A stretch of DNA of 64,000 nucleotides from Dyella subtropica (GTDB lineage: Bacteria > Pseudomonadota > Gammaproteobacteria > Xanthomonadales > Rhodanobacteraceae), in assembly GCF_026283965.1 (NCBI RefSeq), contig NZ_JAPDPD010000012.1, positions 62,001 through 126,000 of the forward strand, in the 5' to 3' direction. Both the position numbers and the translations under genes were made by a program. The notes beneath the pieces are model-generated. The model saw nothing but the letters and a program-made list of their open reading frames with translations. It did not search any database and had not been told where the DNA came from. Positions 48,748 to 58,044 of this stretch are shown here, in pieces. How positions within the stretch are numbered: the first letter of the stretch is position 1; each line of letters opens with the position of its first letter.

Positions 48748-48776
48748 AAAGAGCCCCACCGATGGTGGGGCTCTTT
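48748..48776 (-). terminator. Rho-independent terminator of TonB receptor
   Basis: A 13-bp stem (48748-48760 with 48764-48776, AAAGAGCCCCACC) and 3-base loop are followed, reading the minus strand, by TTTTCTTTG. It lies 20 bp past the receptor stop. Confidence 0.93.
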
Positions 48777-48796
48777 GGGTTCATTCGGCAAAGCGG

Positions 48797-51586
48797 CTAC
48801 TTACCGAGCTTGTAAGTGGCCTGCACATAGAAAGTGCGGCCAAACACGTTGTAGTTCTCATTGTTGTATGGGCTGGTGCTGGTGCCTGGGTAACTGTTGT
48901 CCTTGGGGGGCATTTTGTTGAAGAGATTGTTCACCAGGAAGGAGAGGGTCAGATCCGGGGCGGGGTTATACGACACGCTGGCGTTGTACCGAATCCAGGG
49001 GGCGAGCTTGCCGGCACCGGGCGTGTTGTAGTCGTTGCTCAACGAAGCGATGTAGTTGGGGGTGCTGCCATACCGGTTCGCATACAGCGTGGTGCTCCAC
49101 GCATTGCGAAGCCAGGTGATCGATGCGTTGGCCTTGGTCTTGAAGTCAGTGCTGTAGTTGGGCGATCGCAACAGATCGATCGTCGGATCGCCTGGGTAGG
49201 GCTGGTACGAGTGCTTAAGCACATTGCTGTAAGACGCGTTCAACGCCAGGCTGCCAAGTTCGCCAATGCCAAAGCTGTAGTCGAAGTTCGCGTTGATGGC
49301 GTTTACGGCTTCCTTCGCGACGTTGACCTTGGGTGTGTAGATGCCGGTGATGTTGCCAAGAGCATCGCGTGCCACTTGATCAAGCGCGGCGACACAAGTA
49401 GGTAAGTTGATGTCGAGTGCGCCAAGACGACAGAGGGCTTCCTGCTGTGCCAGCTGGTCCGCACTTTGCTGTGCCACCTCGTCCTTGATGCCCCAGTGCA
49501 GATAGTCCACCGTAATCGCCATGCGCGAAACCGGTGCCAGCACGAAACCGTAACTCCATACTTTCGCGTTGATCGGCTGCAGGTTCGAATTACCCGATTG
49601 TGTGCCGACGTACTGCACGCTGTTGTACTTCGACGGGCATTGAGCCGCTTGGCCTGGGCCGAACCCAAGCAACGCGCAGTTGTAATAGTCGGTGACGGTG
49701 CTGTAGTAACCGCTTTCACCCTGGAACTGATCCGACAACGTTGGAGCCTTGAAGGCCGATCCGTACTTCGTGCGAAGCATCAGGAAGTCGGTTGGACGGT
49801 ATTCGAAGCCTACGCTGTAGGTTGGCTTGCTGACTGTCTGCTTGGCCACGTCGAACGCGTCATAGCGCACGGAGGCATTCATTGTTAGCTGCTCTAGCAG
49901 GGGAAGACGGAGCTCCGTAGTCGCTGCATATCGCGTGCGATGGCCCGCGCCCTGTATCGCCGATGTTCCCCATACATCGCCAGTGAGAAGACGCGTATCG
50001 GGCGCGTAGTTCCAACCTTGATTGCCGCCCTCGAGCACGACAGCAATGCCGGCATCGCCACCAGGCATCTTTACCAATGAGGCATTGGTGAGCTGGGCAC
50101 GCCATAAATTGTCCCAGGTCTTGCTACGTGTCGAGGTGTAGCCCGTGAAGCTGCGAAAATCGGCCGTCGAGATCGGCGAGTAGAAGGCCGCATAGTCGGG
50201 GGTGAAGATGTCAAGGCCGTTAGGATCGACGCCAAGGCTTGGGCCGAGCACGTGACTGGCGAAGTACGCTTCCATCGGCTTGGTGAAACGCGCAAATTGG
50301 CGCTCGTTCAACTTGTCGTCGGAGTGTGTAAAGCTGGCATCGTAGTCCCACTGGGACGAACCCAGCCGGCCCTTGGCGCCCAAGGTGAGCATGTAGGCGT
50401 TCTCAATCCGCCTGTTCATGATGGAACGGTAGCCGCCGACTTCTTCTGGTGAGAAGGCGCGCTGCAGATTGACGTAGTCGTCCAGATTCGGATCGTAGAA
50501 CGCGCCATAGCTCGATCCCGTTCCCCACCAGGTAAAAGAGGGGCCTGGCGTGTCCTTCTGCTCCTGATAGGTGTAAAGCAGGTCGCCATAGAGCTGGACG
50601 TGATCGTTCACGTCGAAGGTGACGTGTGTGTACCCCTGGGCACTCTTTACGTCATTGGCCAGGGTGCGGTACCCGGCCGAGTACATCGAACCGCAGTATT
50701 CGCCGCTGTTTGGCCGGTTCTGCAGACCTTCGGTGCCCTGATACTGGCCGTTGACCTGGGAGCACTTGTTGGGATCGAGCATGTAGTAACCGTTGCTCGT
50801 TTTGGTGGCACTGTAGATCAAGTAATCGCGGGAAGGCACCGGTGCGGAGGTGCCGTTTTGATTCGCTTTGGCGGTGAGTTCGCGGTCAAAACCCCAGATC
50901 GGCTGGGTCTTTTCGAACTGCACGCCACCCATGATGTTGAGGCGGCCAATCTGGAAACTGTTGGCCAGGCTGATGCGACGATCCACGCCGCCGCCGTCCT
51001 GGCTCCAGCCGTAGCGCACGTCGACCACCGGCGCATCGAGCTTCTTCTTAAGGATGATGTTGATAACGCCTGCAATGGCATCCGAGCCGTACAGGGAAGA
51101 TTGTCCGCCGGGAAGGATTTCGATGCGCTCAACCAGTTCGGTAGGAATGCCGCTGAGATTGTTGAAGACGTCGCTGCCGTTGTAGAGGCCAGGGAAGTTA
51201 CCCATGGGCCGTCCATCAATCAGATACTTCACGAAACCCACCGGCAGACCGAACATGCTCAGCGTCTGCGCCCCGGGGGTGAAGCCTCCTGAGGACTGTG
51301 ATCCTTGCGCACCGCCGGTCGCGAAGGACGATTGCTGAAGGGCATCGGCGACCGTGGCAAAACCCTTGGCCTTGAGGTCGGATGCGGTGATGGTGGTAAT
51401 AGGTGTTGAGGTTTCGACTTCCGTTTGCGGAATCAGTGAGCCGGTGACCGTAATGCTTTCCAGCGTGGAGGTCTTCTTGCCTTCGCTGCTTATGTTGGCA
51501 TCGTTGCTTTGGGCCAATGCTGCGAACGGTGGTGTGAACAACACAGCGGCGATGGCGGTGACCAGCAGCTTCCTTTGCTTCTTCAA
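48797..51586 (-). CDS. Large TonB-dependent receptor with apparent TTG start
   Basis: Receptor of 929 residues. Signal peptide to LAQ-SNDA, LESITVTGS box, plug domain (STPITTITASDLKAKGFATVADALQQSS; FVKYLIDGRPMG; VERIEILPGGQSSLYGSDAIAGVINIILKKK) and barrel ending TFYVQATYKLGK. The start codon at 51586-51584 is TTG (TTGAAGAAGCAAAGG), preceded by GGGGAAA as ribosome site; no ATG is near the signal peptide. The substrate is unknown. It has its own terminator at 48748-48776 and a 438-bp upstream gap. Confidence 0.94.
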   Translation of the reverse strand: MKKQRKLLVTAIAAVLFTPPFAALAQSNDANISSEGKKTSTLESITVTGSLIPQTEVETSTPITTITASDLKAKGFATVADALQQSSFATGGAQGSQSSGGFTPGAQTLSMFGLPVGFVKYLIDGRPMGNFPGLYNGSDVFNNLSGIPTELVERIEILPGGQSSLYGSDAIAGVINIILKKKLDAPVVDVRYGWSQDGGGVDRRISLANSFQIGRLNIMGGVQFEKTQPIWGFDRELTAKANQNGTSAPVPSRDYLIYSATKTSNGYYMLDPNKCSQVNGQYQGTEGLQNRPNSGEYCGSMYSAGYRTLANDVKSAQGYTHVTFDVNDHVQLYGDLLYTYQEQKDTPGPSFTWWGTGSSYGAFYDPNLDDYVNLQRAFSPEEVGGYRSIMNRRIENAYMLTLGAKGRLGSSQWDYDASFTHSDDKLNERQFARFTKPMEAYFASHVLGPSLGVDPNGLDIFTPDYAAFYSPISTADFRSFTGYTSTRSKTWDNLWRAQLTNASLVKMPGGDAGIAVVLEGGNQGWNYAPDTRLLTGDVWGTSAIQGAGHRTRYAATTELRLPLLEQLTMNASVRYDAFDVAKQTVSKPTYSVGFEYRPTDFLMLRTKYGSAFKAPTLSDQFQGESGYYSTVTDYYNCALLGFGPGQAAQCPSKYNSVQYVGTQSGNSNLQPINAKVWSYGFVLAPVSRMAITVDYLHWGIKDEVAQQSADQLAQQEALCRLGALDINLPTCVAALDQVARDALGNITGIYTPKVNVAKEAVNAINANFDYSFGIGELGSLALNASYSNVLKHSYQPYPGDPTIDLLRSPNYSTDFKTKANASITWLRNAWSTTLYANRYGSTPNYIASLSNDYNTPGAGKLAPWIRYNASVSYNPAPDLTLSFLVNNLFNKMPPKDNSYPGTSTSPYNNENYNVFGRTFYVQATYKLGK

Positions 51587-52024
51587 GGTTTTTTCCCCAC
51601 GATGGACGTGAAGAAGTAATTAGCCTTGTTGGTTGAGCAGGAGCAATCAGAAGCTTCCCAAATTCGTAACGTATAGCGAATGGCTGACGTGCATTGCGGC
51701 AAATGCTGTAGGCGTTGATCAATTTTCTGCGAAATGGAAGGGGCATCGAGTACGGATTTCGCTGACTTGCGCAAAGCCTGCGTCGACTTCGCATATTCCG
51801 TCAATGAAGCAGGCCCTGTTGGGCTAGCGCAAAAAAGCCGCCGGAGTTGCCGGCGGCAAGGGGAGTGCTGGAGTCCACTGTGATGGACACCTTCGATGGC
51901 CTGTCCCGGTCCATCGAAGATCGCCGGGGTTGCAACTAGGCTCCCACCCCACATCAGCCCATGCGGCGGTTTGCATTGCGCGCCGCCGCATGGTCTGAAG
52001 ATGAGTCACATCAGGACGGCGCGA
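51587..52024. other. Intergenic region between two TonB receptors
   Basis: 438 bp without a gene. It contains the Oar-gene terminator at 51837-51857 and two further hairpins, TTCGATGG/CCATCGAA (51892-51899, 51911-51918) and a 10-bp stem CATGCGGCGG (51960-51969 with 51983-51992) just past the Oar stop. The A/T-richer part near 51600-51800 should hold the promoter and leader of the downstream receptor. Confidence 0.5.
51837..51857 (-). terminator. Rho-independent terminator of Oar-like receptor gene
   Basis: On the minus strand GCCGCCGG-CAACT-CCGGCGGC is followed by TTTTTTGC. It is about 170 bp past the Oar-like gene stop, which makes the 3' untranslated region unusually long. Confidence 0.9.
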
Positions 52025-55000
52025 TCAGAAGTCGTACGTCGCCGAGAGACGTGCATAACGTGGTTGCTGCGTGTACAGCGGGATGCCGTAGGTGTTGGAG
52101 ACCGTATAGCGATCGGTCTCGTAAAGGGCATCCGTCACGATCGGCTTGCGCTCGTTCAGCACGTTGAAGATGCTGAGATTGAAGGCAAGCTTCTGTCCAG
52201 CGAACTGCGGACGGTAGGTCACAGCCAGGTCAAGCTGCTTCGTCCACGGCAAGCGGCCAAGACTTCCAAGCGGCGTTGGCTTGCCAGCGCAGAAGCGGTA
52301 CCTCGAACCGTAGGCTGAAGGATCGGATTCATCGGTGCCGTAATAGCCCATGCAGGCCTTGGGCGTACCTGATGCGATCTGCAGCGAGCCAGATACCATC
52401 CATTCCGGTGAAACCTGGTAGGCGCCACGTGCCTTCAACTGATGGGTACGGTCATTCGACAGCAGGCCATTGCTGTTGGCCATGAGCGAGGCGAAATCCC
52501 AGTCCTGGGTCTTGGATATATCGCCCTGGCCGATGGTGGAGAGCACCTGGCCTTCGGAGTTGCCGTAACTGCGCGAGAAGGTGTAGTCGATGCGGCCTTG
52601 CCACTTGCCGTCGAACGGATGTTCCAGGAACAGATCCAGTGCGTAGTACTTGCGCTTCGCACCTTGGTCGAAACCCCAATCCTTGGAGGTCATGGTGACT
52701 TCGCTGTAGCCATTGCCATCGGCATTCGCCAGCAGGAACGTATTGGTCTTGCCCGGGTTGAAGATCAGGCAGCCGTTGGGGAACACGACGCTGTTCGGGT
52801 CGATGCCACTCGCGATGGCCTTGTTGGCCAGGGCATTGAAGTCGCAGACGTCGTCAATGGCTGTCTGCAGCTTGCGCACCGTGGCCTTGGCGCCGTACAC
52901 CCAGTCGCTGCCCAGGGTCTTGCTGAAACCCAGGATGGCTTCGTCCTGATACTGCGAACGCAGGTCCTTGGCGGCAACCGTCTTGGGGTCCGGTGCCTGG
53001 CCGTATTCACCGTTGGCCGAAACGGGGCCAGGTCCAATCGGCGTCAGGCCCGTCGGCGCACCGGTAACGGGATCGATGCCTGTATAAGTGAAATACTCGT
53101 CGGTAAAGGTGGATGCCGAGGCGCCACGAATCGCGACGCTGTTGGGTAGCGCGAGGTAGTAACGGCCCAGGTTGCCGAACACCTTGAAGGTGGAGTCGCC
53201 CAACACATCCCAGCTGAAGCCAAGGCGCGGCGCCCACTGGTTCTTGTTGTGCACGTACGCTTGGCCGGCGTTGTTGTAGTTGGTGAACTGGTCGTTGCGA
53301 ATACCCAGGCTCAGCAACCAGCGGTCGTTGACCTGCCAGCGATCCTCCAGGTATTGCGCTTTCTGGTCCACCGACATGCTGGTGGTGGTGTCGAAAACGC
53401 GCCTGCGAGCATAGTATCCCTCACCACCCGGTGAACCGACGCCGAGTGTGGGATTGAGCGGAACACCCGGATCGTTGGACTTGCTGTAGTACCACGCGTA
53501 GCCCGGACCGTCGATCCGTTGGCCTTCGGCCGTGGCGGCGTAATGCATGTTGTCGATGCCGAGCGCCAGCTGGTGGTCGCCCAGCTTGTATTCCAGATCA
53601 AGACGCAGGCCGTGGCTCTTGCTGCTGGCATTGGGCGACTTGCCGAGAAGTGTCGTCACGCCATTGCGGATGGGCGTGCCGCCGGTGAGGGCGGGGTCTT
53701 GTTCCGTGACGCCGCCGAGATAGGGCAGGTCGGCATCGCGGCCAGGCGTAACGGCGTAGTTCACCGCCTTGTTCTGACCATAGGTAGCCGAGAAGGTCAG
53801 ATCATCGGTGATGTAGCTGGTGAACTTGCCGATGTAGATGTCCGAGCCTTTCTTGGTGGAGGTGTCGTAGCCGAAGAGCGCGCCCTGCTCGCCGGTTGTG
53901 TAGTCGTAGTGGTGCAGCGAGCCGGCATAGGACGTTTTGCTCGAAATATTGGTCAGCTCGAGGATGTTGCTGTCGTTGATGTTCCAGTCCAGCTTTGCGT
54001 AGTGCTTGGGCCGGCTGTAGCTGTAGTAGTTGTTGTTCGGTTGCGCCACGGCGGACGAGGACGTCGACTTGCCTTCCTGCTTCTCCGCTTCTGCGGCGAC
54101 GAATAGGAACAGTTTGTCCTTGATCAGCGGACCGCCGACATAGGCGCCGTAAGTGGTGGTCCAACTGGTGTTGCCCTTGCGGGAGCGATAGGGCGTTCCA
54201 GGCAGCTTTTGGTTGCTATAGCCGTAGTGTTCGGGGAGCGTGGCGTTCGGGTAGTCAATGCTCGGGGGGGCGGACTCCAGGAACCTGGGTGCCCACAACA
54301 CTTGTGCACCGTAGTGCCATTCGTTGGTGCCGCGTTTACCGACCTGGCTGATCACGCCGCCGTCCGAACGACCGTACATCGCGCTGTAACCGCCGGTGTA
54401 AACCTCCTGCTGATCGATGGCGCCGTAGGGCAGGCCGATGCCACCGAGATTCGATAGCGGATCGGAGGTGTTGAATCCGTTGATGTAGTAAGCGTTCTCG
54501 CTCACCGACGAGCCACCGAAGGAAACCAGCGAGCCACCGGTGGGCCCAGTGAAATAGCTGCTGCCCGACACGACGCCGGGAGCAAGCAGCGCGATGGATT
54601 CCGCATTACGAGCAAGCGGTAGCCGCGCCAGTTCTTGGGATGTCACCACCGTGCGCGAATCCACTGTGGAGACGTCGATTGACGGCAGCGCATTCGCGGA
54701 TACGGTAACGGTGGATAGCGACGACGCATTTGCCGCAGAGGCAAAGGACACCTCGGTGCCGGCATTCACCACCAGGTTGACGTTGTCGCGCTTGTCGACC
54801 GTCGAGCCGTTGCGTTGAAGCGTGACGGTATAGGTGCCCAGCGGAAGGTTGCTGATGCGGTAGCGACCGGAGCTGTCCACGGTGACTTGTCGGGTGATGC
54901 CAGTCGAACCGCTGATCGCTACCGTTTCACCGGCCTGTGCCTGGCCAAAAATGCTGCCGGTGGTGGACTGCGCGAATGCAACGTTCGTGATACCGAACGC

Positions 55001-55111
55001 CATCACGGTTGCGATAGCAGTGGCAAGAACATTCCTATGCTTTGTCGCCTTGGCGATGGCGGGCCTTGCGGCTACGGATGAGGCGTAATCGCGGCTATGG
55101 CGTGCTTTCAA
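52025..55111 (-). CDS. Oar-like TonB-dependent receptor with N-terminal regulatory beta domain
   Basis: Receptor of 1028 residues in the OmpA-related Oar group. After a signal peptide (ATAIATVMAFGITNVAFA) comes a CarboxypepD_reg-like beta-sandwich (TTGSIFGQAQAGETVAISGSTG...GRYRISNLPLGTYTVTL; residues about 47-120), then a plug (PLARNAESIALLAPGVVSG; ENAYYINGFNTSDP; VYTGGYSAMYGRSDGGVISQVGKRGTNE) and a barrel ending ARLSATYDF. The start is TTG 55111 (TTGAAAGCACGCCAT) with GGGGAG seven bases upstream; a longer ATG frame at 55192 lacks a ribosome site and signal-like start. Some Oar proteins move peptides or proteins; the substrate here is unknown. Confidence 0.92.
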   Translation of the reverse strand: MKARHSRDYASSVAARPAIAKATKHRNVLATAIATVMAFGITNVAFAQSTTGSIFGQAQAGETVAISGSTGITRQVTVDSSGRYRISNLPLGTYTVTLQRNGSTVDKRDNVNLVVNAGTEVSFASAANASSLSTVTVSANALPSIDVSTVDSRTVVTSQELARLPLARNAESIALLAPGVVSGSSYFTGPTGGSLVSFGGSSVSENAYYINGFNTSDPLSNLGGIGLPYGAIDQQEVYTGGYSAMYGRSDGGVISQVGKRGTNEWHYGAQVLWAPRFLESAPPSIDYPNATLPEHYGYSNQKLPGTPYRSRKGNTSWTTTYGAYVGGPLIKDKLFLFVAAEAEKQEGKSTSSSAVAQPNNNYYSYSRPKHYAKLDWNINDSNILELTNISSKTSYAGSLHHYDYTTGEQGALFGYDTSTKKGSDIYIGKFTSYITDDLTFSATYGQNKAVNYAVTPGRDADLPYLGGVTEQDPALTGGTPIRNGVTTLLGKSPNASSKSHGLRLDLEYKLGDHQLALGIDNMHYAATAEGQRIDGPGYAWYYSKSNDPGVPLNPTLGVGSPGGEGYYARRRVFDTTTSMSVDQKAQYLEDRWQVNDRWLLSLGIRNDQFTNYNNAGQAYVHNKNQWAPRLGFSWDVLGDSTFKVFGNLGRYYLALPNSVAIRGASASTFTDEYFTYTGIDPVTGAPTGLTPIGPGPVSANGEYGQAPDPKTVAAKDLRSQYQDEAILGFSKTLGSDWVYGAKATVRKLQTAIDDVCDFNALANKAIASGIDPNSVVFPNGCLIFNPGKTNTFLLANADGNGYSEVTMTSKDWGFDQGAKRKYYALDLFLEHPFDGKWQGRIDYTFSRSYGNSEGQVLSTIGQGDISKTQDWDFASLMANSNGLLSNDRTHQLKARGAYQVSPEWMVSGSLQIASGTPKACMGYYGTDESDPSAYGSRYRFCAGKPTPLGSLGRLPWTKQLDLAVTYRPQFAGQKLAFNLSIFNVLNERKPIVTDALYETDRYTVSNTYGIPLYTQQPRYARLSATYDF

Positions 55112-55589
55112 TGTGTGTCTCCCCAAAGGTTGTCGTATGGCTCGAAGCCTGTAGAGGTCGCTGGCTTCTAGTGAAAGGGGCGCCGTCAGCACGCATCGTG
55201 CGAGCAGCCGAGAGCTATCTCTTGGCTAGGTGCTGCGGCGTCGCTTTACGATCTGATGTCGAATCTCTGACGAAACATTTACAGATCGCCGCTACGTAAA
55301 TAGTCGGGCAGGCCGTTGGCAGACAATCGGATCAATCTGAAAATGGAGCCGACATAGACGAGTCGCTGTGCGATCGCACAGTGCTATGGGGAGCTATGCA
55401 GGTCCGTATGTGCTTTGCACATCGCGGTGACGCTTGTGCGATGCGCAGCTCAAGGATGGCAGGCCGCTATGCGCGCGGCGTGCATGAGCGTTGATCGCAG
55501 GCCGAATGATTTCGGCCTGCGTATCTCAGTGTGGTGGCGTACTTCTCTGTCCGAATGCGGCGTGGTTTCGTTGCCGCTGGGCGAAGGAC
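55112..55589. other. Intergenic region upstream of the Oar-like gene
   Basis: 478 bp. It holds the leader and promoter area of the Oar-like gene and, near the other end, a perfect 11-bp hairpin CGCAGGCCGAA (55496-55506) with 55511-55521 and loop TGAT, 70 bp past the DUF1993 stop. No U-run follows on either strand. No gene is supported. Confidence 0.5.
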
Positions 55590-56096
55590 TCAAGCCTTCC
55601 CAATAAAATCCGTCTTGCCCAACTCAACACCCGCCGTGCGCAGGATGTTGTAAGCCGTGGTGCAGTGGAAGAACAGGTTGGGCAACACGAAGTGCAGCAG
55701 GTAGGCCTGGCCTTCGAAGTTGATGTCGCCGTTGCGGGATTTGATGGTCACCGCGCGTGCTTCGCTGCCGTCAATCTGCTCGGTCTTGAAGCTCTTGATG
55801 TAGTCGATGGCTCGCTCCAGGCGGGCGTGCAGTTCATCGAAGCTGGTTTCGTTGTCCTCGAACTTCAACGGTTCGACGCCGGCCAGGCGGGCGCTGCCGT
55901 TTTTGGCCATGTCGGTGGCGATCTGCACCTGCCGCACCAGCGGGAGCATGTCGGGGATCAGTCGCGTCTGCAGCATGACTTCGGGCGTCACGTCCTTGGA
56001 TTTTGCGTGAGCTTCGCCTTTCTTCAGCACATGGCTGAGGTTCGCAAGCGTGCGCAGAAATACAGGTACCGAGGCTTGATACATCGAAAGGGTCAT
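55590..56096 (-). CDS. DUF1993 family protein
   Basis: Helical protein of 168 residues (MTLSMYQASVPVFLRTLANLSHVLKKGEAHA...; FEGQAYLLHFVLPNLFFHCTTAYNILRTAGVELGKTDFIG), a DinB-like four-helix family (DUF1993) of unknown role. It lacks a full His triad for metal. Its ATG overlaps the MFS transporter stop (ATGA), so it is co-expressed with that gene. Confidence 0.9.
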   Translation of the reverse strand: MTLSMYQASVPVFLRTLANLSHVLKKGEAHAKSKDVTPEVMLQTRLIPDMLPLVRQVQIATDMAKNGSARLAGVEPLKFEDNETSFDELHARLERAIDYIKSFKTEQIDGSEARAVTIKSRNGDINFEGQAYLLHFVLPNLFFHCTTAYNILRTAGVELGKTDFIGKA

Positions 56097-57442
56097 GGGG
56101 ATGGCTCCGTTGGATCAGCGGGACGGGTGACAGCGATCGGCGAGAGATCGCTGGGAACGGCGGCGGCCCGCGGTTCGGGCTCGTTAGTGATGATGGTCGC
56201 GTGGTCGGGCGTATGGCGGGTGATGCGCGCTGCGATCACCGTACCGATCAGCAACAGCACGGCGGAGACGACAAAGGCGAGGCCGGGCAGATGGATCGGC
56301 GACTGCGGCGAGATCGAGAACGCAAAGATCTGTGCGAACAGATACGGCCCGAAAATGCCGGCGAAACTGCCAAGGCTTGCAATGGCACCCTGCAGACGAC
56401 CTTGCTCGGTCGGATCCACCTGGTGCGTCATGATCGACTGGATCGGCGGGCCGGACAGCCCCCACAGCGCCATCAACGGAATGCCGAGTAGGAAGACCCA
56501 GCCGGTACTGGCCAGACCCATCAGCAGAAAGGAGCCGATGCCGCACAACATGCCCCAGACCAGCACGCGTCGCTCGCCGTAGCGCGGCGTGAGCCGCCCG
56601 GTGAGGAATGCCTGCACCGAGCCATCGCAGGCGCCGACCAGCATCAACACGAAACCCACTGCCTGCGGCCCCCAGCCATAGCGATAGTCGGCGTACAACA
56701 CAAAGGTGGTTTGCAGTACGTAGTGGGCGAGATAGACCAGAAACATCACGATCGCCAGCCCAAGCACCTGCGGATAGCGGCGCAGCAGTTTCAGCGCGCC
56801 GAGTGGATGCGCACTATGCAGTTCGAAGCGCGGTGTGCGGCGTTCCTTCGGCAGCGACTCCGGCAACACGAACAGGCCATACAGGAAATTGCAGGCAGCC
56901 AGCCCCGCCGCGACCCAGAACGGCAGGCGCAACGAGATGTCGCCCAGGAACCCGCCCAGTCCCGGGCCAATGATGAAGCCCAGGCCGAACGCGCCGCCGA
57001 GCATGCCGAATGCAGCTGCACGCTTCTCTTTCGGCGTGATGTCGGCAATGTAGGCGTTGGCGGTGGTGAAACTGGCCGCCGTCATGCCCAGCACGATGCG
57101 TGCGGCGAACAGCAGCCACAGCGTCGGCGCCAGCGCCAGCACCACGAAATCGACCGCCAGCCCGAGGTTGGAAATGAGAATGACCGGTCGCCGCCCGAAA
57201 CGATCGGACAGCGCACCCTGCACCGGCGAAAAGCCGAACTGCACGAGCGCGAACACCGTGCTGAAGATGCCCACCCACCAGGCCGCATTGGCAATGCCGC
57301 CACCGGCCAACTGCTCGATCAAATGCGGCAGCACCGGAATGACGATGCCGAACGCCAGCATGTCCAGCAGCACCGTGACAAAAATGAAGGCGACCGCCGC
57401 ACGGCGGCGCGGTTCGGTGACATGCGTGAGGGGCTGATCCAT
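56093..57442 (-). CDS. MFS transporter, TetA-like (TCR/Tet family)
   Basis: Twelve-helix inner membrane exporter of 449 residues. Motif A in the loop between helices 2 and 3, GALSDRFGRRPVIL, motif C in ANAYIADITPKEKRAAAFGMLGGAFGLGFIIGPGLGG, and the halves LLDMLAFGIVIPVLPHLIEQL place it with the tetracycline-efflux-like 12-TMS family. Actual drugs are unknown; many relatives are not tetracycline pumps. ATG 57442 is chosen; upstream lacks a clear ribosome site, and a TTG 15 codons earlier is an alternative. Confidence 0.9.
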   Translation of the reverse strand: MDQPLTHVTEPRRRAAVAFIFVTVLLDMLAFGIVIPVLPHLIEQLAGGGIANAAWWVGIFSTVFALVQFGFSPVQGALSDRFGRRPVILISNLGLAVDFVVLALAPTLWLLFAARIVLGMTAASFTTANAYIADITPKEKRAAAFGMLGGAFGLGFIIGPGLGGFLGDISLRLPFWVAAGLAACNFLYGLFVLPESLPKERRTPRFELHSAHPLGALKLLRRYPQVLGLAIVMFLVYLAHYVLQTTFVLYADYRYGWGPQAVGFVLMLVGACDGSVQAFLTGRLTPRYGERRVLVWGMLCGIGSFLLMGLASTGWVFLLGIPLMALWGLSGPPIQSIMTHQVDPTEQGRLQGAIASLGSFAGIFGPYLFAQIFAFSISPQSPIHLPGLAFVVSAVLLLIGTVIAARITRHTPDHATIITNEPEPRAAAVPSDLSPIAVTRPADPTEPSP

Positions 57443-57663
57443 GCGGGGGGAGTGTTCGGTGACGGGAAAGACCAAACGATAGCGCAACCTGGTCGATGGA
57501 ATGGTGGCGGGCGTTGCGGCAGCGCATCACGGTGTTCCCGTAGAGCGCACCCGTTGCGCGACAAACCGACAGGACTGCCGGTTTGCACGGCGTGAGCCGC
57601 CTGAAGGGCGATGGCCAGAGATGGTGCGCTTGACTGATCTGTGTGCGGAGCGTGGCGCCGGGA

Positions 57664-57687
57664 TCGCGCACAGGGTGCGCTCCTACA
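57664..57687. repeat. REP-like palindrome
   Basis: TCGCGCACAGGGTGCGCTCC... is the reverse of the TGTAGGAGCGCACCCTGTGCGCGA word common as a REP element in xanthomonads and relatives. A related palindrome occurs at 59577-59602 and a decayed one near 57541-57561 (TAGAGCGCACCCGTTGCGCG). It lies in the gap between the MFS transporter and EF-hand genes. Confidence 0.7.
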
Positions 57688-57705
57688 AGGGCACCTGGGT
57701 GTGGC

Positions 57706-58044
57706 TCAGCCTTGCGGTGGTGCGGCCAGTTCCTTGGCGCTGAGGTAACCGTCGTGGTTGCGGTCCAGCTTGTGGAACTGGCGCCGCAGGTTGTCCTGGT
57801 ACTGCTGCAGGGTGATGGGCTTGCCGCGGCCGCCGGGGAGTTCATCTGCCTCCAGCACGCCGTCGCCATTGGTGTCCATGCGGCGGAAGCCGGCGCTCAT
57901 GTACTCCACGTACTCGGCTTCGCTGACCTTGCCGTCGCCGTTCGTATCCATCCGCTTCAGGTATTCCGCGGGAGTGCTGGGGTAGCTCTGCGCTGCCGCG
58001 AGCAGCGGCAGGGCGAACAGTGCAGCGATGAAAAACTTGCGCAT
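57706..58044 (-). CDS. Secreted EF-hand calcium-binding protein
   Basis: Protein of 112 residues with a signal peptide ([19 protein letters not shown]). Three canonical EF-hand loops: DTNGDGKVSEAE, DTNGDGVLEADE and DRNHDGYLSAKE, with acidic residues at positions 1, 3, 5 and 12. It is probably a periplasmic calcium sensor or buffer. Its ATG overlaps the folE stop by one base (TGATG), so it is translated from the folE message, an unexpected partner for a GTP cyclohydrolase. Confidence 0.92.
   Translation of the reverse strand: MRKFFIAALFALPLLAAAQSYPSTPAEYLKRMDTNGDGKVSEAEYVEYMSAGFRRMDTNGDGVLEADELPGGRGKPITLQQYQDNLRRQFHKLDRNHDGYLSAKELAAPPQG

Noticed and set aside
53500-54110. Plus-strand 195-codon frame inside the Oar-like gene
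   Set aside because: Antisense to a clear receptor barrel with no ribosome site or family.
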